A stretch of 48,980 bases of DNA from Arthrobacter sp. 260 (GCF_013116745.1 NZ_JABFOE010000020.1:1-48980), one strand, 5' to 3'; positions 1 through 8,216 are shown, counted from the first letter of the stretch. The notes: a model not told the origin generated them from the sequence alone. Numbers and translations are program-made.

Positions 1-55
1 TGACTCTATTCTCGATTCCAAGGTCAGAAGCCTCCAACAAACCCAGGGCGGTTCA
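1..55. repeat. 55-bp exact inverted terminal match (left copy)
   Basis: The first 55 bases are the exact reverse complement of the last 55 bases; base 56 is the first difference. Both copies read into the window in an open frame, and the frame continues differently on the two sides. A length of exactly 55 equals a common de Bruijn k-mer size, so the simplest reading is that both contig ends touch the same inverted repeat in the assembly graph. A true inverted repeat or linear-plasmid terminus is possible but less likely because the match lies inside coding sequence. Confidence 0.9.
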
Positions 56-295
56 AACGCCAGCATCGCGTTCACAGAGGTCGATATCACCACCAACGAC
101 CAAGCACTGGAATACATCAGCGAAGAACTCGGCTACTCCCAGGCCCCCGTCGTCGTCTACGAAAAAGACGGCTCAGAAGATCACTGGTCAGGACTGAACC
201 CCGGAAAAGTCCAGCACGTCATCGAGCTACACAACACCCGAGTAAGAAACTCATCTACTCATTCCCTTAAATACTCACCAGCAACGACACACTAA
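2..295 (+). CDS. nrdH: NrdH-like glutaredoxin, 5' partial
   Basis: This reading frame is open from the left edge to TAA at 293-295. Its body reads [16 protein letters not shown], then [11 protein letters not shown] with the cis-proline, then [11 protein letters not shown], which is the C-terminal two-thirds of NrdH-type redoxins (electron donors to class Ib ribonucleotide reductase). The N-terminal strand with the CxxC motif is absent; in its place is sequence from the 55-bp terminal repeat that does not look like NrdH. The gene is therefore either truncated and fused to repeat-borne sequence or chimeric through assembly. The C-terminus has a short polar extension. It lies just upstream of ssb. 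Confidence 0.7.
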   Translation, partial: DSILDSKVRSLQQTQGGSNASIAFTEVDITTNDQALEYISEELGYSQAPVVVYEKDGSEDHWSGLNPGKVQHVIELHNTRVRNSSTHSLKYSPATTH

Positions 296-323
296 AACCA
301 CTACAAAAGGTACGTTGATCCTC

Positions 324-845
324 ATGTCAGGCGAAACCATCATCACCGTCATTGGAAACCTCACCGCAGACCCCGAACTCCGATTCACCCCCAGCGGCTC
401 AGCCGTCGCGAACTTCACCATCGCCTCAACACCTAGGACGTTCGACCGGCAGACCAACGAATGGAAAGACGGTGAAACCCTCTTCCTGCGCGGCTCCGTG
501 TGGCGCGAATCAGCGGAAAACGTCGCTGAAACCCTCACCAAGGGAACCCGCGTGATCGCTCAGGGACGCTTGAATTCCCGCAGCTACGACACCAAAGAAG
601 GCGAAAAGCGCACCGTGATGGAACTCGAAGTCGATGAGATCGGCCCATCACTTCGTTACGCCTCAGCTACCGTCAACCGGCGCCAACCAGGCAGCGGGGG
701 AGGACAGGGAAACCAGGGCAACAACGCTCCCGCAGGGCAGCAGCAAGACCCCTGGGCAGCACCCGCCAAAAACCCCAACAGTGGGAACTCTGGTAACAGC
801 GACGGATGGGGCAGGGGCCCCGAGCAGTCCGAACCACCGTTCTAG
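324..845 (+). CDS. ssb: Single-stranded DNA-binding protein
   Basis: The 173-aa product begins [20 protein letters not shown], the classic actinobacterial SSB OB-fold start, followed by a Gly/Gln/Asn-rich linker and the acidic tail ending EPPF that recruits DNA-repair and replication proteins. ATG at 324 was chosen over an in-frame TTG at 315 because it matches the family N-terminus; an AAAAGG ribosome-binding site lies at 305-310. SSB binds exposed single strands during replication and conjugation. A second SSB beside a small redoxin gene, without ribosomal-protein neighbours (the chromosomal ssb normally sits with rpsF and rpsR), points to a plasmid or integrative-element copy. Confidence 0.95.
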   Translation: MSGETIITVIGNLTADPELRFTPSGSAVANFTIASTPRTFDRQTNEWKDGETLFLRGSVWRESAENVAETLTKGTRVIAQGRLNSRSYDTKEGEKRTVMELEVDEIGPSLRYASATVNRRQPGSGGGQGNQGNNAPAGQQQDPWAAPAKNPNSGNSGNSDGWGRGPEQSEPPF

Positions 846-994
846 ATCCACCCCGTCAGCGGGAACGCTACGCTGACCGGAGGCACAATAAATTTCCTTT
901 CGCAGGGAACCCAGAAGAGACAACGGGGCCGGTAACTGTGTGGTGCAGGAACCGGCCCCACCTTCATGCAGACACTCAACGAGGAGCCCGCACC

Positions 995-1324
995 GTGAGA
1001 GATAAGCCCTACGCAGGCCCCAGCGATTCCAACGATTTTGATAACCTCGCCCCGGACGAAACCGCGAAGCTACTCAACCGATACCGACTACTAGGGGATT
1101 GTTTCGAGCAGTACGATGACGACGAAATGATGGGCCGGGGCTGGCTCGTCGACGGCTGGCGCGATCTCATCGACGCCAAGCAGGAAGCTCTAGCGCGTGC
1201 AGAGCGCGAGCTGACAGCAGCCGTGAAACTTGGCCGTCACGAAGGCGCGACGTGGCGCGACATATCCCAGCTTCTCGGCATCACTGCGAAGGAAGCACGC
1301 ACCAGGTACGCGGCCCAGGATTAG
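995..1324 (+). CDS. Small protein with sigma-r4-like helix-turn-helix
   Basis: GTG at 995 is preceded by GAGGAG at 981-986 and gives 109 aa. The N-terminal half is acidic (PDETAKLLNRY). The middle is helical, and the C-terminus GATWRDISQLLGITAKEARTRY has the pattern of a helix-turn-helix like those of sigma-factor region 4. I do not recognise a named family. Similar small HTH proteins occur near ssb on actinobacterial mobile elements, so a DNA-binding accessory role is inferred. The real start excludes the long upstream open frame that overlaps the end of ssb. Confidence 0.6.
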   Translation: MRDKPYAGPSDSNDFDNLAPDETAKLLNRYRLLGDCFEQYDDDEMMGRGWLVDGWRDLIDAKQEALARAERELTAAVKLGRHEGATWRDISQLLGITAKEARTRYAAQD

Positions 1325-1523
1325 ACCCGGCTACTTTTCATCCGGCGCGGCAAGAGTGACCGAACCGACCCACACCCAGCCGCCCTGCTGGGGCCAAATA
1401 GGGTTGACATGATCACGCGTTGGGTTTGGTATTGCCCAGCACCTGCTTGATGAAGTAAATTGCGGTCCAGCCAATGGATTCGATGGCACTAGACCCGGAG
1501 CGGTGCAATGTTTTTAGCGGTCT

Positions 1524-2207
1524 TCAAGACCCATTGATGCTGTCTGCGACGAGGGTGCGGAACTCGTCTAGCGTTGTGGCTAGGACTTCTTCATCGTTGA
1601 GGAAGAAGGTGGGGGTGCCGGTAACGCCGAGTGCGGTTCCGTCGGCGACGTCGAGTTCGATTCTGTTTTTGGTTTCGGGATCGGTGATGGCCGCATCGTA
1701 TGCGGCGAGGTCGAGTTCGAGGTCTTCGGCGAATCCGCGGAAGACGTCGGCTTTGGATTCGGATGCTTCGCCCCAGTCTGCCTGGGTTTCATACATGAGG
1801 TCGAGCATTTGTGTGAATTTTCCTTGTTGTGCGGCGGCTTCAACTGCCAGGGCAGCGTTCATGGAGTTCGTGTGGCCTGGCAGCGGGAAGTATCGTGCGG
1901 TGATCGTGAGATTCTCACCGAATTCTTGTTCCAGTTCGTCTACGAAGGGTTTAGCTGCGAGGCAGGCTTCGCATTCGAAGTCCAGGAACTCAACCAGTAC
2001 GGCCTTTTCGTCGTCAGCCTGGGATATGTGGCGGCTGTTTTCTCGGGTCAGCTGTGGGCCGTCTCCGACGAGGGTTTGCTGGCGGTTGTTGTTGACGACA
2101 TTGGCGATGACGACGGTCAGGATCATCGCCATGATGGCAGCAGCGATTATCGCCCAGATGATGATCCGTGCTTTTCGGGGACGGGTTTTCGTGGACGCGT
2201 CGGTCAT
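1524..2207 (-). CDS. Membrane-anchored DsbA-like thiol oxidoreductase
   Basis: This 227-aa protein has one N-terminal membrane anchor (about residues 17-36) and an extracytoplasmic thioredoxin fold with FECEAC (CxxC, Cys79 and Cys82) and the cis-proline motif GTPTFF near the C-terminus. It fits the DsbA-like Thioredoxin_4 family, which makes or shuffles disulfides in exported proteins. AAGGA lies about ten bases upstream of the ATG. The VKOR at 9.9-10.5 kb could reoxidise it; this is inference. A paralogue at 6638-7363 lacks the first active-site cysteine. It stands alone, convergent with the small HTH gene. Confidence 0.85.
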   Translation of the reverse strand: MTDASTKTRPRKARIIIWAIIAAAIMAMILTVVIANVVNNNRQQTLVGDGPQLTRENSRHISQADDEKAVLVEFLDFECEACLAAKPFVDELEQEFGENLTITARYFPLPGHTNSMNAALAVEAAAQQGKFTQMLDLMYETQADWGEASESKADVFRGFAEDLELDLAAYDAAITDPETKNRIELDVADGTALGVTGTPTFFLNDEEVLATTLDEFRTLVADSINGS

Positions 2208-2361
2208 GGTGGCTGATTCCTTAGTCGGTTGAGTGGCTCAAATGGGCGAAAAATGGTTTCCCTTTATGTTTGGCCTCAGCTGGTGTTCGTTGAGCTACAG
2301 CCTGGGTATAGCAGATGGTCTCGGGAGGGAAATCTGGGAGATTTGATCTCTTTATCAACGG

Positions 2362-3192
2362 TTAGAGCCAGCCGAATGGGTCTACCACGGCGTCATTGAG
2401 CAGAACCTCGAAGTGAAGGTGGCACCCGGTGGAGTTTCCGGTAGTGCCAGCGTTGCCGATCAATTCACCGCGGCCTACGGCTTGTCCTGTGAAGGCGCCA
2501 ATCACGGAGAGATGGTTGTAGGTGCTCTTGAGTCCGTTGCCGTGGTCGATGACTATCCTGTTGCCGCCGCCGTACTGGCTCCAGCCCGCTTCTACGACAG
2601 TCCCATTTTGGGACGCTAATACCTTCTGGGTGGAGCAAGAGGCGGCAAGATCAAGCCCGGTATGTAGCTCACTCGCACCGGTGAGTGGGCTTAACCGGTA
2701 GCCGAATCCGGATGCGGTGGACATGGAGCTCAGCGGAGCACCCAGGAAAATAACTGGGTTGTCGACAGCAGCATTGGCAGCCTTCTCAGCGTCATCAACA
2801 ACTGGATCGGAGGCCGGGGGGGCAGCCTCTTCCTGGACACTGCCGGAGGCATTGATGGATGGTTCCTTTATGCCTGGGGTTGGCCCAGCCAGACTGGACA
2901 GGGCCGTCTTGCCGAAGTTGAGTGTTGCCTTTGGGTCCGCCGTAATTCCTTCCGGGGCCTCTGGCTGGTTCTGGGCTACGAGGCTGGAATGGGTGTGGGC
3001 GTGAGCGGGGAGGGCTCCCGCGAGCAGACCAGCCGTCGTTAGAACCACGGTGGCTGGTTTAACCCAGGGTCGGCTTGGCCTGCCCGTAGGGGGCGTGGCG
3101 CGGCGTCTTCCACGCAGTTTAGGTGGGTGGGGCGAAGCGGCGTGACGTGGCCGGTCTGCGCGACGTCGACCAGCGGGTTTTTGCAACGCCAC
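2362..3192 (-). CDS. Secreted M23 (LytM-type) peptidase
   Basis: The 276-aa product has a basic Pro/Arg-rich N-terminal region, a signal sequence (about residues 45-65, ending ALPAHA), a linker of about 90 residues and a C-terminal peptidase_M23 domain. Zn-site and catalytic residues are visible as HTGLD (His177, Asp181), NHLS (His227) and HLHFE (His258, His260). It probably cuts peptidoglycan peptide cross-bridges. GTG at 3190-3192 was chosen because AAAGGA lies six bases upstream and because the sequence just before it is a c-di-AMP riboswitch; the longer frame from 3261 would run through that RNA. Confidence 0.88.
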   Translation of the reverse strand: MALQKPAGRRRADRPRHAASPHPPKLRGRRRATPPTGRPSRPWVKPATVVLTTAGLLAGALPAHAHTHSSLVAQNQPEAPEGITADPKATLNFGKTALSSLAGPTPGIKEPSINASGSVQEEAAPPASDPVVDDAEKAANAAVDNPVIFLGAPLSSMSTASGFGYRLSPLTGASELHTGLDLAASCSTQKVLASQNGTVVEAGWSQYGGGNRIVIDHGNGLKSTYNHLSVIGAFTGQAVGRGELIGNAGTTGNSTGCHLHFEVLLNDAVVDPFGWL

Positions 3193-3199
3193 AGGATTT

Positions 3200-3300
3200 C
3201 CTTTCCAAACGCCGCCGAAGTTAGCTGTCGGATTCGGGTTAGGTAACGGCCCGGCCACCAAAGCGCTGATCGCGCGGTGGTGGCTTCACCCCAAGACGGT
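3200..3300 (-). promoter_or_regulatory. ydaO-type c-di-AMP riboswitch upstream of M23 peptidase
   Basis: Read on the minus strand, the leader contains GGGGTGAAG near 3286-3293, a GCCACCA...TGGTGGC hairpin, and the near-invariant 3' block AATCCGACAGCTAAC, then TTCGGCGGC and GGAAAGGAA at 3194-3236. These match the ydaO/yuaA consensus (GGGGUGAA ... CCGAACCCGACAGCUAACcucGuaGGC) in order and spacing. This class binds c-di-AMP and controls cell-wall hydrolase genes in actinobacteria, and here it ends just before an M23 peptidase. Exact 5' and 3' limits are approximate. Confidence 0.82.
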
Positions 3301-3497
3301 GCTCGGCACAGTCCGCAAAGTGGGTTCTCCATCCCCGCCGGATACAAAAGGAAGGCTGGTTCCCCGGCAGGGTTAGGCGTTGGAACCAGCGTCACCGCTT
3401 TCACAGCGACAAAAAAGAACTCTACACGGAACGCTGTATAGTAACAATTTCGTTATCTAATACCCCAGAGAGCAATCGAAGATAGGCGCTTTATCCA

Positions 3498-4241
3498 ATG
3501 CGGGTTGAACTACTCCACAGCAAAGGCTCCGTTTTGGCCGCAACGCTCAGGGAAAGGACAGAACGGGTCCTGATCGAGGTTGCACCCTACGAGCACATCG
3601 ATACGATTCCCACCAAAGCAACGGCGGAAATCTGGACTTCCACCACGCCTGTCTTGCGGGTCGAGGGTTTTGCGGTGTTGCCTTCGCAGAGTCGAGAATC
3701 TTCCGTCGCTGTTTCCGAACACTCGGAGAGGGTAAGCGCGGGGGAATCGATGATTCCTTCTGAGGAGGAAATTCGTGGGGCTCTGACATCGGCTGCTCTC
3801 GCTGCTGGGCCCGGGGCTATTAGGTTGCCGTTGCGGCACCGCCGTTTCGTGATGGTCGGAGTGTTGCTGATACTGGCCGGTGGTGTACTCGGGCTGCTCC
3901 TAACGTGGGGCTTGGCGGTTACTTTACTGGGGGTGGCCCTGTTGCCGGTGGGATTTGCCAGCAACGGACGACGCCTTGGTCAGCAGCCTTTGATGATCGC
4001 CGCGGGGGCCTGCGCTCTGGGGTGGTTCAGTTTCACTCTCTGGTACTGGGCGCCGTTACTTCTGGGATCGACCGAGCCCGCCGTTAGCCCACCGCAAACA
4101 GTTCTCTGGTTGGGCGCCGTGTTCTTCGCCGCGGCTTGGATAATGGCCCTCCGGGCGGCCTTGGTAAGGCGTACGCTCCGTCAGGACCTACGGAATTACC
4201 TGGCTTCGGCCGTCCAAGGATCTGAACCCAACATTTGGTAG
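3498..4241 (+). CDS. Unknown membrane protein, four predicted TM segments
   Basis: This 247-aa protein has a soluble N-terminal half (about 110 residues with a beta-rich start, LLHSKGSVLAATLRERTERVLIEVAP) followed by four hydrophobic segments at about residues 116-135, 136-152, 164-190 and 203-220. No family is recognised. The ATG at 3498 lacks a strong ribosome-binding site. A possible TATAGT box lies near 3436-3441. It is divergent from the riboswitch-controlled M23 gene and convergent with the CDF exporter. Function cannot be assigned from sequence. Confidence 0.6.
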   Translation: MRVELLHSKGSVLAATLRERTERVLIEVAPYEHIDTIPTKATAEIWTSTTPVLRVEGFAVLPSQSRESSVAVSEHSERVSAGESMIPSEEEIRGALTSAALAAGPGAIRLPLRHRRFVMVGVLLILAGGVLGLLLTWGLAVTLLGVALLPVGFASNGRRLGQQPLMIAAGACALGWFSFTLWYWAPLLLGSTEPAVSPPQTVLWLGAVFFAAAWIMALRAALVRRTLRQDLRNYLASAVQGSEPNIW

Positions 4242-4295
4242 CCCGGTGACCTACTCAGGGAGTGCGGGGGCCAGTCCTTTTTGGTTGCGATGCTT

Positions 4296-5210
4296 CTAAT
4301 GGGTGAAGTCGTGTTCGTGGTCCCGGTGGGTTGGGGGTTCGAGTTGAAATGTAGAGTGCTCGATGCTGATCTCGAAGTGCGCGAGGACGCATTCCTGTAA
4401 CAGATCCAACATCTCGTGACTGCGTCCGAGGGTGATGATCTCCTCCTCGACGACCACATGGGCGGTAAGCACAGGCAACCCGGTGGCGATCTGGGTGATG
4501 TGTAGATCGTGGACTTCTCTCACACCAGCAGTTCCGATGATGTGCGATCGGATGTCTTCGAGGTCAATATTGCGGGGTGTGCTCTCGAGGAGGACGTTGA
4601 TGGTCTCACGCAACAGGATGAAGGTTCGCGGCAGGATCAGCACACCGATGAGCATCGCCACCAACGCATCGGCCTGAACCCACCCGGTGAACGTGATGAT
4701 GATCGCGGCCACGATGACAGCAACCGACCCGAGGGCGTCGTTGAGGACCTCCAGGAAGGCTGCCCGGAGGTTGAAGTTCGCCGAACGCCGCGATGAGAGC
4801 ACCAGTAGGGCGGCGATGTTGCCAGCCAGTCCGATGATCCCGAAAATGATCATTTCTTCCGAGGCCACCGGTGTCGGGGTAATCAGACGCTGGATTCCTT
4901 CGATGAGGACATAAAGGCCTACGGCCATCAAAATTGCCGCTTGAGCCAGGGCTGCAACGACCTCGGCGCGGCGGAAACCCCAACTCCGCTGCGCTGTTGC
5001 AGGCCGCAAAGCCAGCGAAGCCGCGGCGAGGGCCATCGCCAGGCCGCCAGCATCAGTGAGGACATGGGCGGAATCAAATAGAAGCGCCAGGCTGCCGGTC
5101 CACAAGGCGCCGAATACCTGAAAAGCGAAAACGGCTACGGTGATACCCAGTGCGATTGCAAGAGGACCCCGATGGGTGTCGGCAGCTAGCCCATGATCAT
5201 GATTCTGCAT
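4296..5210 (-). CDS. Cation diffusion facilitator (CzcD/ZitB type)
   Basis: The 304-aa protein has six TM segments and a C-terminal cytoplasmic domain. TM2 carries DSAHVLTD, with the His/Asp metal residues of the CDF active site; TM5 carries NDALGS, where many relatives have HDxxxD-like motifs. His-rich ends (NHDHG and HRDHEHDFTH) fit Zn/Cd/Co handling. CDF proteins export divalent metals in exchange for protons. It is transcribed away from a CmtR-like sensor with 53 bases between. There is no Shine-Dalgarno, but TACTAT lies seven bases before the ATG on the minus strand, so a leaderless transcript is likely. Confidence 0.88.
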   Translation of the reverse strand: MQNHDHGLAADTHRGPLAIALGITVAVFAFQVFGALWTGSLALLFDSAHVLTDAGGLAMALAAASLALRPATAQRSWGFRRAEVVAALAQAAILMAVGLYVLIEGIQRLITPTPVASEEMIIFGIIGLAGNIAALLVLSSRRSANFNLRAAFLEVLNDALGSVAVIVAAIIITFTGWVQADALVAMLIGVLILPRTFILLRETINVLLESTPRNIDLEDIRSHIIGTAGVREVHDLHITQIATGLPVLTAHVVVEEEIITLGRSHEMLDLLQECVLAHFEISIEHSTFQLEPPTHRDHEHDFTH

Positions 5211-5220
5211 ACGACAAATA

Positions 5221-5263
5221 GTACATGCATTAATGAACTCAGCATGAACTGTATATTAGGGGG
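5221..5263. promoter_or_regulatory. Divergent promoter/operator region between CDF and CmtR-like genes
   Basis: The 53-bp intergenic region holds CATTAATG (a palindrome, 5228-5235) and two direct ATGAACT copies at 5233-5239 and 5244-5250, 11 bp apart, so on the same helix face. TATATT at 5252-5257 lies six bases before the regulator ATG at 5264, a spacing typical of leaderless actinobacterial promoters. The sensor probably binds these repeats and blocks both promoters until Cd/Pb (or Zn) binds. The motif assignment is by eye. Confidence 0.5.
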
Positions 5264-5617
5264 ATGGAATCACTGACTACTGGATCCGTCCTGGCGAAGT
5301 TCGGGTATGCCCTCTCCGACCCCACCCGCGCCCGGGTGTTACTGGCGTTGCGGTCCGGCCCGAACTATCCCGCTGTCTTGGCGGAAGTACTCGGGGTCTC
5401 GAGGCAAAGCATGTCCAATCACCTGACATGCCTGCGCGGATGCGGGCTTGTCGTAGCGGTGCCCGAAGGGCGTAAATCGCGCTACGAGCTGGCCGATCCG
5501 CGCCTGGCTCATGCCCTGGGAGACCTACTCGATGTGGTATTGGCACCCAATACCGACCTGTGTTCCGGCTCGGACCGTGCAGATAGCGCCGCTGCCTCTA
5601 CGACAGAACGGCCTTGA
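5264..5617 (+). CDS. cmtR: CmtR-like ArsR family metal sensor
   Basis: The 117-aa winged-helix protein contains SRQSMSNHLTCLRGCGLV, with Cys56 and Cys60 in the recognition-helix region, and a third cysteine at residue 100 in the C-terminal tail (TDLCSG). This matches the Cys57/Cys61/Cys102 Cd/Pb site of mycobacterial CmtR, shifted by one or two residues. Such sensors repress metal exporters and release DNA when metal binds. It is divergent from the CDF gene, its probable target, and its last bases (TTGA) overlap the start of the CtaG gene. Confidence 0.85.
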   Translation: MESLTTGSVLAKFGYALSDPTRARVLLALRSGPNYPAVLAEVLGVSRQSMSNHLTCLRGCGLVVAVPEGRKSRYELADPRLAHALGDLLDVVLAPNTDLCSGSDRADSAAASTTERP

Positions 5618-6579
5618 CCGACCCGGGAGTGGAGGGCCCGGTCTGGGTACCCACCGCACCACCGTCTCTGGAGGCATTCCTCGCCCCGACCCTGCAGCCA
5701 ATACCTCTGATCCCTGCCATCGCCGCACTACTGGCGTTGCTCTACCTCAGCGGTGCAATCAAACTGTGGTTGACCCACCGCCGATGGCCCATATGGCGGA
5801 CAGTAACGTTCCTGGTAGCGTGCGTAATCATCATGGTCGTCATGGGCGCCGGCGTCGAAGGTTACGGCCTGCGCATGTTCTCGGTATTCATGTTCCAACA
5901 ACTGACTCTCATGATGGCCGTACCTCCATTACTGATCCTGGGGCGCCCCGGAACGTTGCTGCTGCGCGCCACCCCACACAGCGGTCTGGGCAGGATCGTA
6001 CTCAGAGTGGCTCACGCTGGGCTGAAAGCCCGATTGTCGAGAATCGTGCTGCACCCTGGATTCATGATTCCGGTGTTCTTAATGAGTTTCTACGGAATCT
6101 ACTTCAGTGACCTCGCCAATACGCTTCTGCCGACCTGGTACGGCCACGTAGGGCTGGAACTGTTGTTTCTGATCTCGGGAATCATTTTCACTGTTCCCCT
6201 GATGTCAACCGACCCGCTACCGGCTAAGCAGTCCCACTTTGGGCGCCTCATCGACGTGTTCGCCGAAATGCCGTTGCACGCCTTCTTCGGGGTCATCGTC
6301 ATGATGGCCACAGTCCCCATGGTGGACTTCTTCGCGAACCCTCCTCCCGCATGGAATGTTGACCCCCTGGCCGATCAGGTGCTGGCCGGTGGCCTGGCCT
6401 GGTCCTACGGAGAGCTTCCCTCGGTGCTGATGCTCATGTTCATCCTGGTGCGGTGGCAACGCGACGACGCCGTCACGTCAAAAGCAAAAGACCGCGAGGA
6501 ACAAACCGACGGAACACCGGAACTCGACGCCTACAACGACTACCTTCACCAGCTACGCCAACGAGCAGAACGCTACTAA
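5614..6579 (+). CDS. Cytochrome c oxidase assembly protein, caa3_CtaG family
   Basis: This 321-aa polytopic protein (about seven TM segments) has hallmark motifs of the caa3_CtaG family: LRMFSVFMFQQLTLMMAVPPLL, LGRP, and FFGVIVMM preceded by EMPLHAF. The family supports copper delivery to cytochrome c oxidase and is often found with CopC/CopD in copper loci. Translation starts at TTG in the TTGA overlap with the sensor gene, implying coupled translation. The C-terminus is a charged cytoplasmic tail. It extends the metal regulator into a two-gene operon, linking divalent-metal sensing with oxidase copper assembly. Confidence 0.85.
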   Translation: MTDPGVEGPVWVPTAPPSLEAFLAPTLQPIPLIPAIAALLALLYLSGAIKLWLTHRRWPIWRTVTFLVACVIIMVVMGAGVEGYGLRMFSVFMFQQLTLMMAVPPLLILGRPGTLLLRATPHSGLGRIVLRVAHAGLKARLSRIVLHPGFMIPVFLMSFYGIYFSDLANTLLPTWYGHVGLELLFLISGIIFTVPLMSTDPLPAKQSHFGRLIDVFAEMPLHAFFGVIVMMATVPMVDFFANPPPAWNVDPLADQVLAGGLAWSYGELPSVLMLMFILVRWQRDDAVTSKAKDREEQTDGTPELDAYNDYLHQLRQRAERY

Positions 6580-6580
6580 A

Positions 6581-6616
6581 CCTCAACATGACAGGTACCC
6601 TCTCCTCAACATGACA
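6581..6616. repeat. 14-bp direct repeat between convergent genes
   Basis: CCTCAACATGACAG occurs at 6581-6594 and again at 6603-6616 in the short gap between the CtaG stop and the convergent DsbA-like gene. It may be a scar of an insertion-sequence end; nothing else of such an element remains. Confidence 0.6.
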
Positions 6617-6637
6617 GACACCCGTGCCGGGGAGGAG

Positions 6638-7363
6638 CTACCGAGAGGCTGCCTCCGCTATCGCCTGACGAAACTCAGCTAAGGTAGTAGCCCGGATTTC
6701 CTTCCCATCGAGGAGGAAAAACGAAGGAGGCGAGCTGATACCTAAGGCCGCACCATCGGTTTTGTCCGTTTCAACCCTCTGCGTCATGTCACGGTCATTA
6801 AGGGCAGCATCAAACCCAGGCATGTCCATACCGAGACTCTCGGCGATCGTCCGATACTTTAGCGCTGCCGATGCGCTGTTTTCTTCTGGCCCCGCACTGA
6901 CCTTGGTATCCGCCCCGTCGGGGGCTTCCAGGGGGATCGCGTAAATCGCTTCAAGTAAGTCGTCGAATCTGTCCTGTTCACCGGCAGCTTCCAAAGCCAG
7001 AGCCGCAGCGAAGGACTGCTCCGAGACCGGAAAATGTCGAACGGCAAAAGTCACCTGCTGCCCAAAGTCCACTTTTAGCTGCTCAACAAAAAGATGCACC
7101 GCCCTGCAGGACTCGGACTCCGCATCCAGAAACTGCACCAGCACAGCCCTCTCGTCACTGGCTCGGGATGTCACCCGACTGCCCTCGCGCATCACCGGTG
7201 CTGCCTTCACAGGGCGAATCCGGGGGAAATCCACTGGGGCCGGGGCATCGGATTTCCCTCCAGGCCGGTCAGAGAAGTGCCCTCGATAACCGAGGAAGAA
7301 CGCGGCCGAACCTAAAACGAGAACGAGGACAAGCGGAATAAGGGCGTATAGCCAAGGACTCAT
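6638..7363 (-). CDS. DsbA-like protein with SxxC in place of CxxC
   Basis: This 241-aa membrane-anchored protein (TM about residues 6-25) is a clear paralogue of the protein at 1524-2207: AVLVQFLDAESESCRAVH aligns with AVLVEFLDFECEACLAAK. The first active-site cysteine has become Ser83, leaving Cys86 alone. The cis-proline region is SSPPSFF. A single-cysteine thioredoxin fold cannot do ordinary dithiol oxidation. It could act as an isomerase-like, glutathionylation-like or metal-binding protein, or as a chaperone. AAAGG lies 13 bases before the ATG. It precedes CtaG convergently and is downstream of copC on the same strand. Confidence 0.8.
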   Translation of the reverse strand: MSPWLYALIPLVLVLVLGSAAFFLGYRGHFSDRPGGKSDAPAPVDFPRIRPVKAAPVMREGSRVTSRASDERAVLVQFLDAESESCRAVHLFVEQLKVDFGQQVTFAVRHFPVSEQSFAAALALEAAGEQDRFDDLLEAIYAIPLEAPDGADTKVSAGPEENSASAALKYRTIAESLGMDMPGFDAALNDRDMTQRVETDKTDGAALGISSPPSFFLLDGKEIRATTLAEFRQAIAEAASR

Positions 7364-7482
7364 AAGAAAATGTTGCCTTTTCTGTGAGATGGTGAGCCAA
7401 GATCGGGGAGATCTCGCTCGAAGATTGCGAACTAACCGTCAGGTCCGTAGTGTGCCGGACGGAAGACGCCTGTCTACAGGGT

Positions 7483-8145
7483 CTATTTTTTCCCGACAGC
7501 TCTCAGGCTGCGGCGGGTGAAGAAAATGAGCCCTCCGATCACGGCCAGGCCGGCGAGCACCATTACCAGAATTACCCCTCCCATGCCGCTGATAGTCGAG
7601 TCAGTATTTGCAGTTGCTTCAGTGTCGGTACTGCCGGACTCCTGAGGTTCCGCGGACGGCGCTCCGCTCTCGGTGGTTTGTCCTGTTTCTCCGGCAGGCG
7701 CTCCCTCAGTGGCGGTAAAAGAATAGGTGCCTTCGATAGGGTGACTGTCGGAAGACACCACCCTCCACTGGACCGTGTAGGTACCTGCCGGTGCGCCGGG
7801 TCGCAGCAGCTGGGTGGCGACGGTGTTGGTGACGCTCACCGGTCCTTCGGCCCAGTCTGTCCCGTCGTCGTCGGAGACGATGACGGTAGCTCCGATACCA
7901 GAAGGGGGGTTACTGAAAGTGAGTTGAATTTCGCCCGGGAGGGTCGGGACGGTCTCTTCGCTGGCGGGGGCGCTGGCAGTCAGCCCGTCGTGCGCTGTTG
8001 CCGGCATAGTAGAAAGCAGCAGCGAAGCGATCACGAGAATGACAACGGAGAATGATCGGGCGTAGATTTCCCTGATCTGTGGAAGAAGCGGCACTGTCTT
8101 CGAGGGGGCTCCGACGGGGCTGGTGGTGGACGTGGGGTTAAGCAC
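7483..8145 (-). CDS. copC: CopC-domain copper-binding protein, membrane-anchored
   Basis: The product is 220 aa from GTG at 8143-8145 (AAAGG seven bases upstream). A signal sequence ends PATAHDG, placing His52 at the mature N-terminus, as in CopC. The domain keeps the second copper-site motif SSDSHPIEGTYSF (Asp133, His135). A Ser/Thr/Gly-rich linker and a C-terminal TM helix follow. CopC binds Cu(II) outside the membrane. The fused CopD domain of some relatives is absent. It follows the YcnI gene on the same strand, with a long hairpin between them. Confidence 0.87.
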   Translation of the reverse strand: MLNPTSTTSPVGAPSKTVPLLPQIREIYARSFSVVILVIASLLLSTMPATAHDGLTASAPASEETVPTLPGEIQLTFSNPPSGIGATVIVSDDDGTDWAEGPVSVTNTVATQLLRPGAPAGTYTVQWRVVSSDSHPIEGTYSFTATEGAPAGETGQTTESGAPSAEPQESGSTDTEATANTDSTISGMGGVILVMVLAGLAVIGGLIFFTRRSLRAVGKK

Positions 8146-8165
8146 TGGTTTGCCTTTCGCGAGGG

Positions 8166-8216
8166 TGATCTGGTCCGCCCCATCCCACACAGGGTGGATG
8201 AGGGCGGACCAGATCA
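8166..8216. terminator. 15-bp perfect stem between ycnI-like and copC genes
   Basis: Arms TGATCTGGTCCGCCC (8166-8180) and its exact complement (8202-8216) enclose a 21-base loop that can form an inner ATCC/GGAT stem. There is no T-run on either strand, so it is more likely an attenuator or mRNA-stability element for copC than a strong intrinsic terminator. A processed dicistronic mRNA is equally possible. Confidence 0.55.

Noticed and set aside
3193..3404. Longer N-terminus of the M23 peptidase and an overlapping minus-strand frame
   Set aside because: This stretch is the c-di-AMP riboswitch; the GTG at 3190-3192 has a proper ribosome-binding site.
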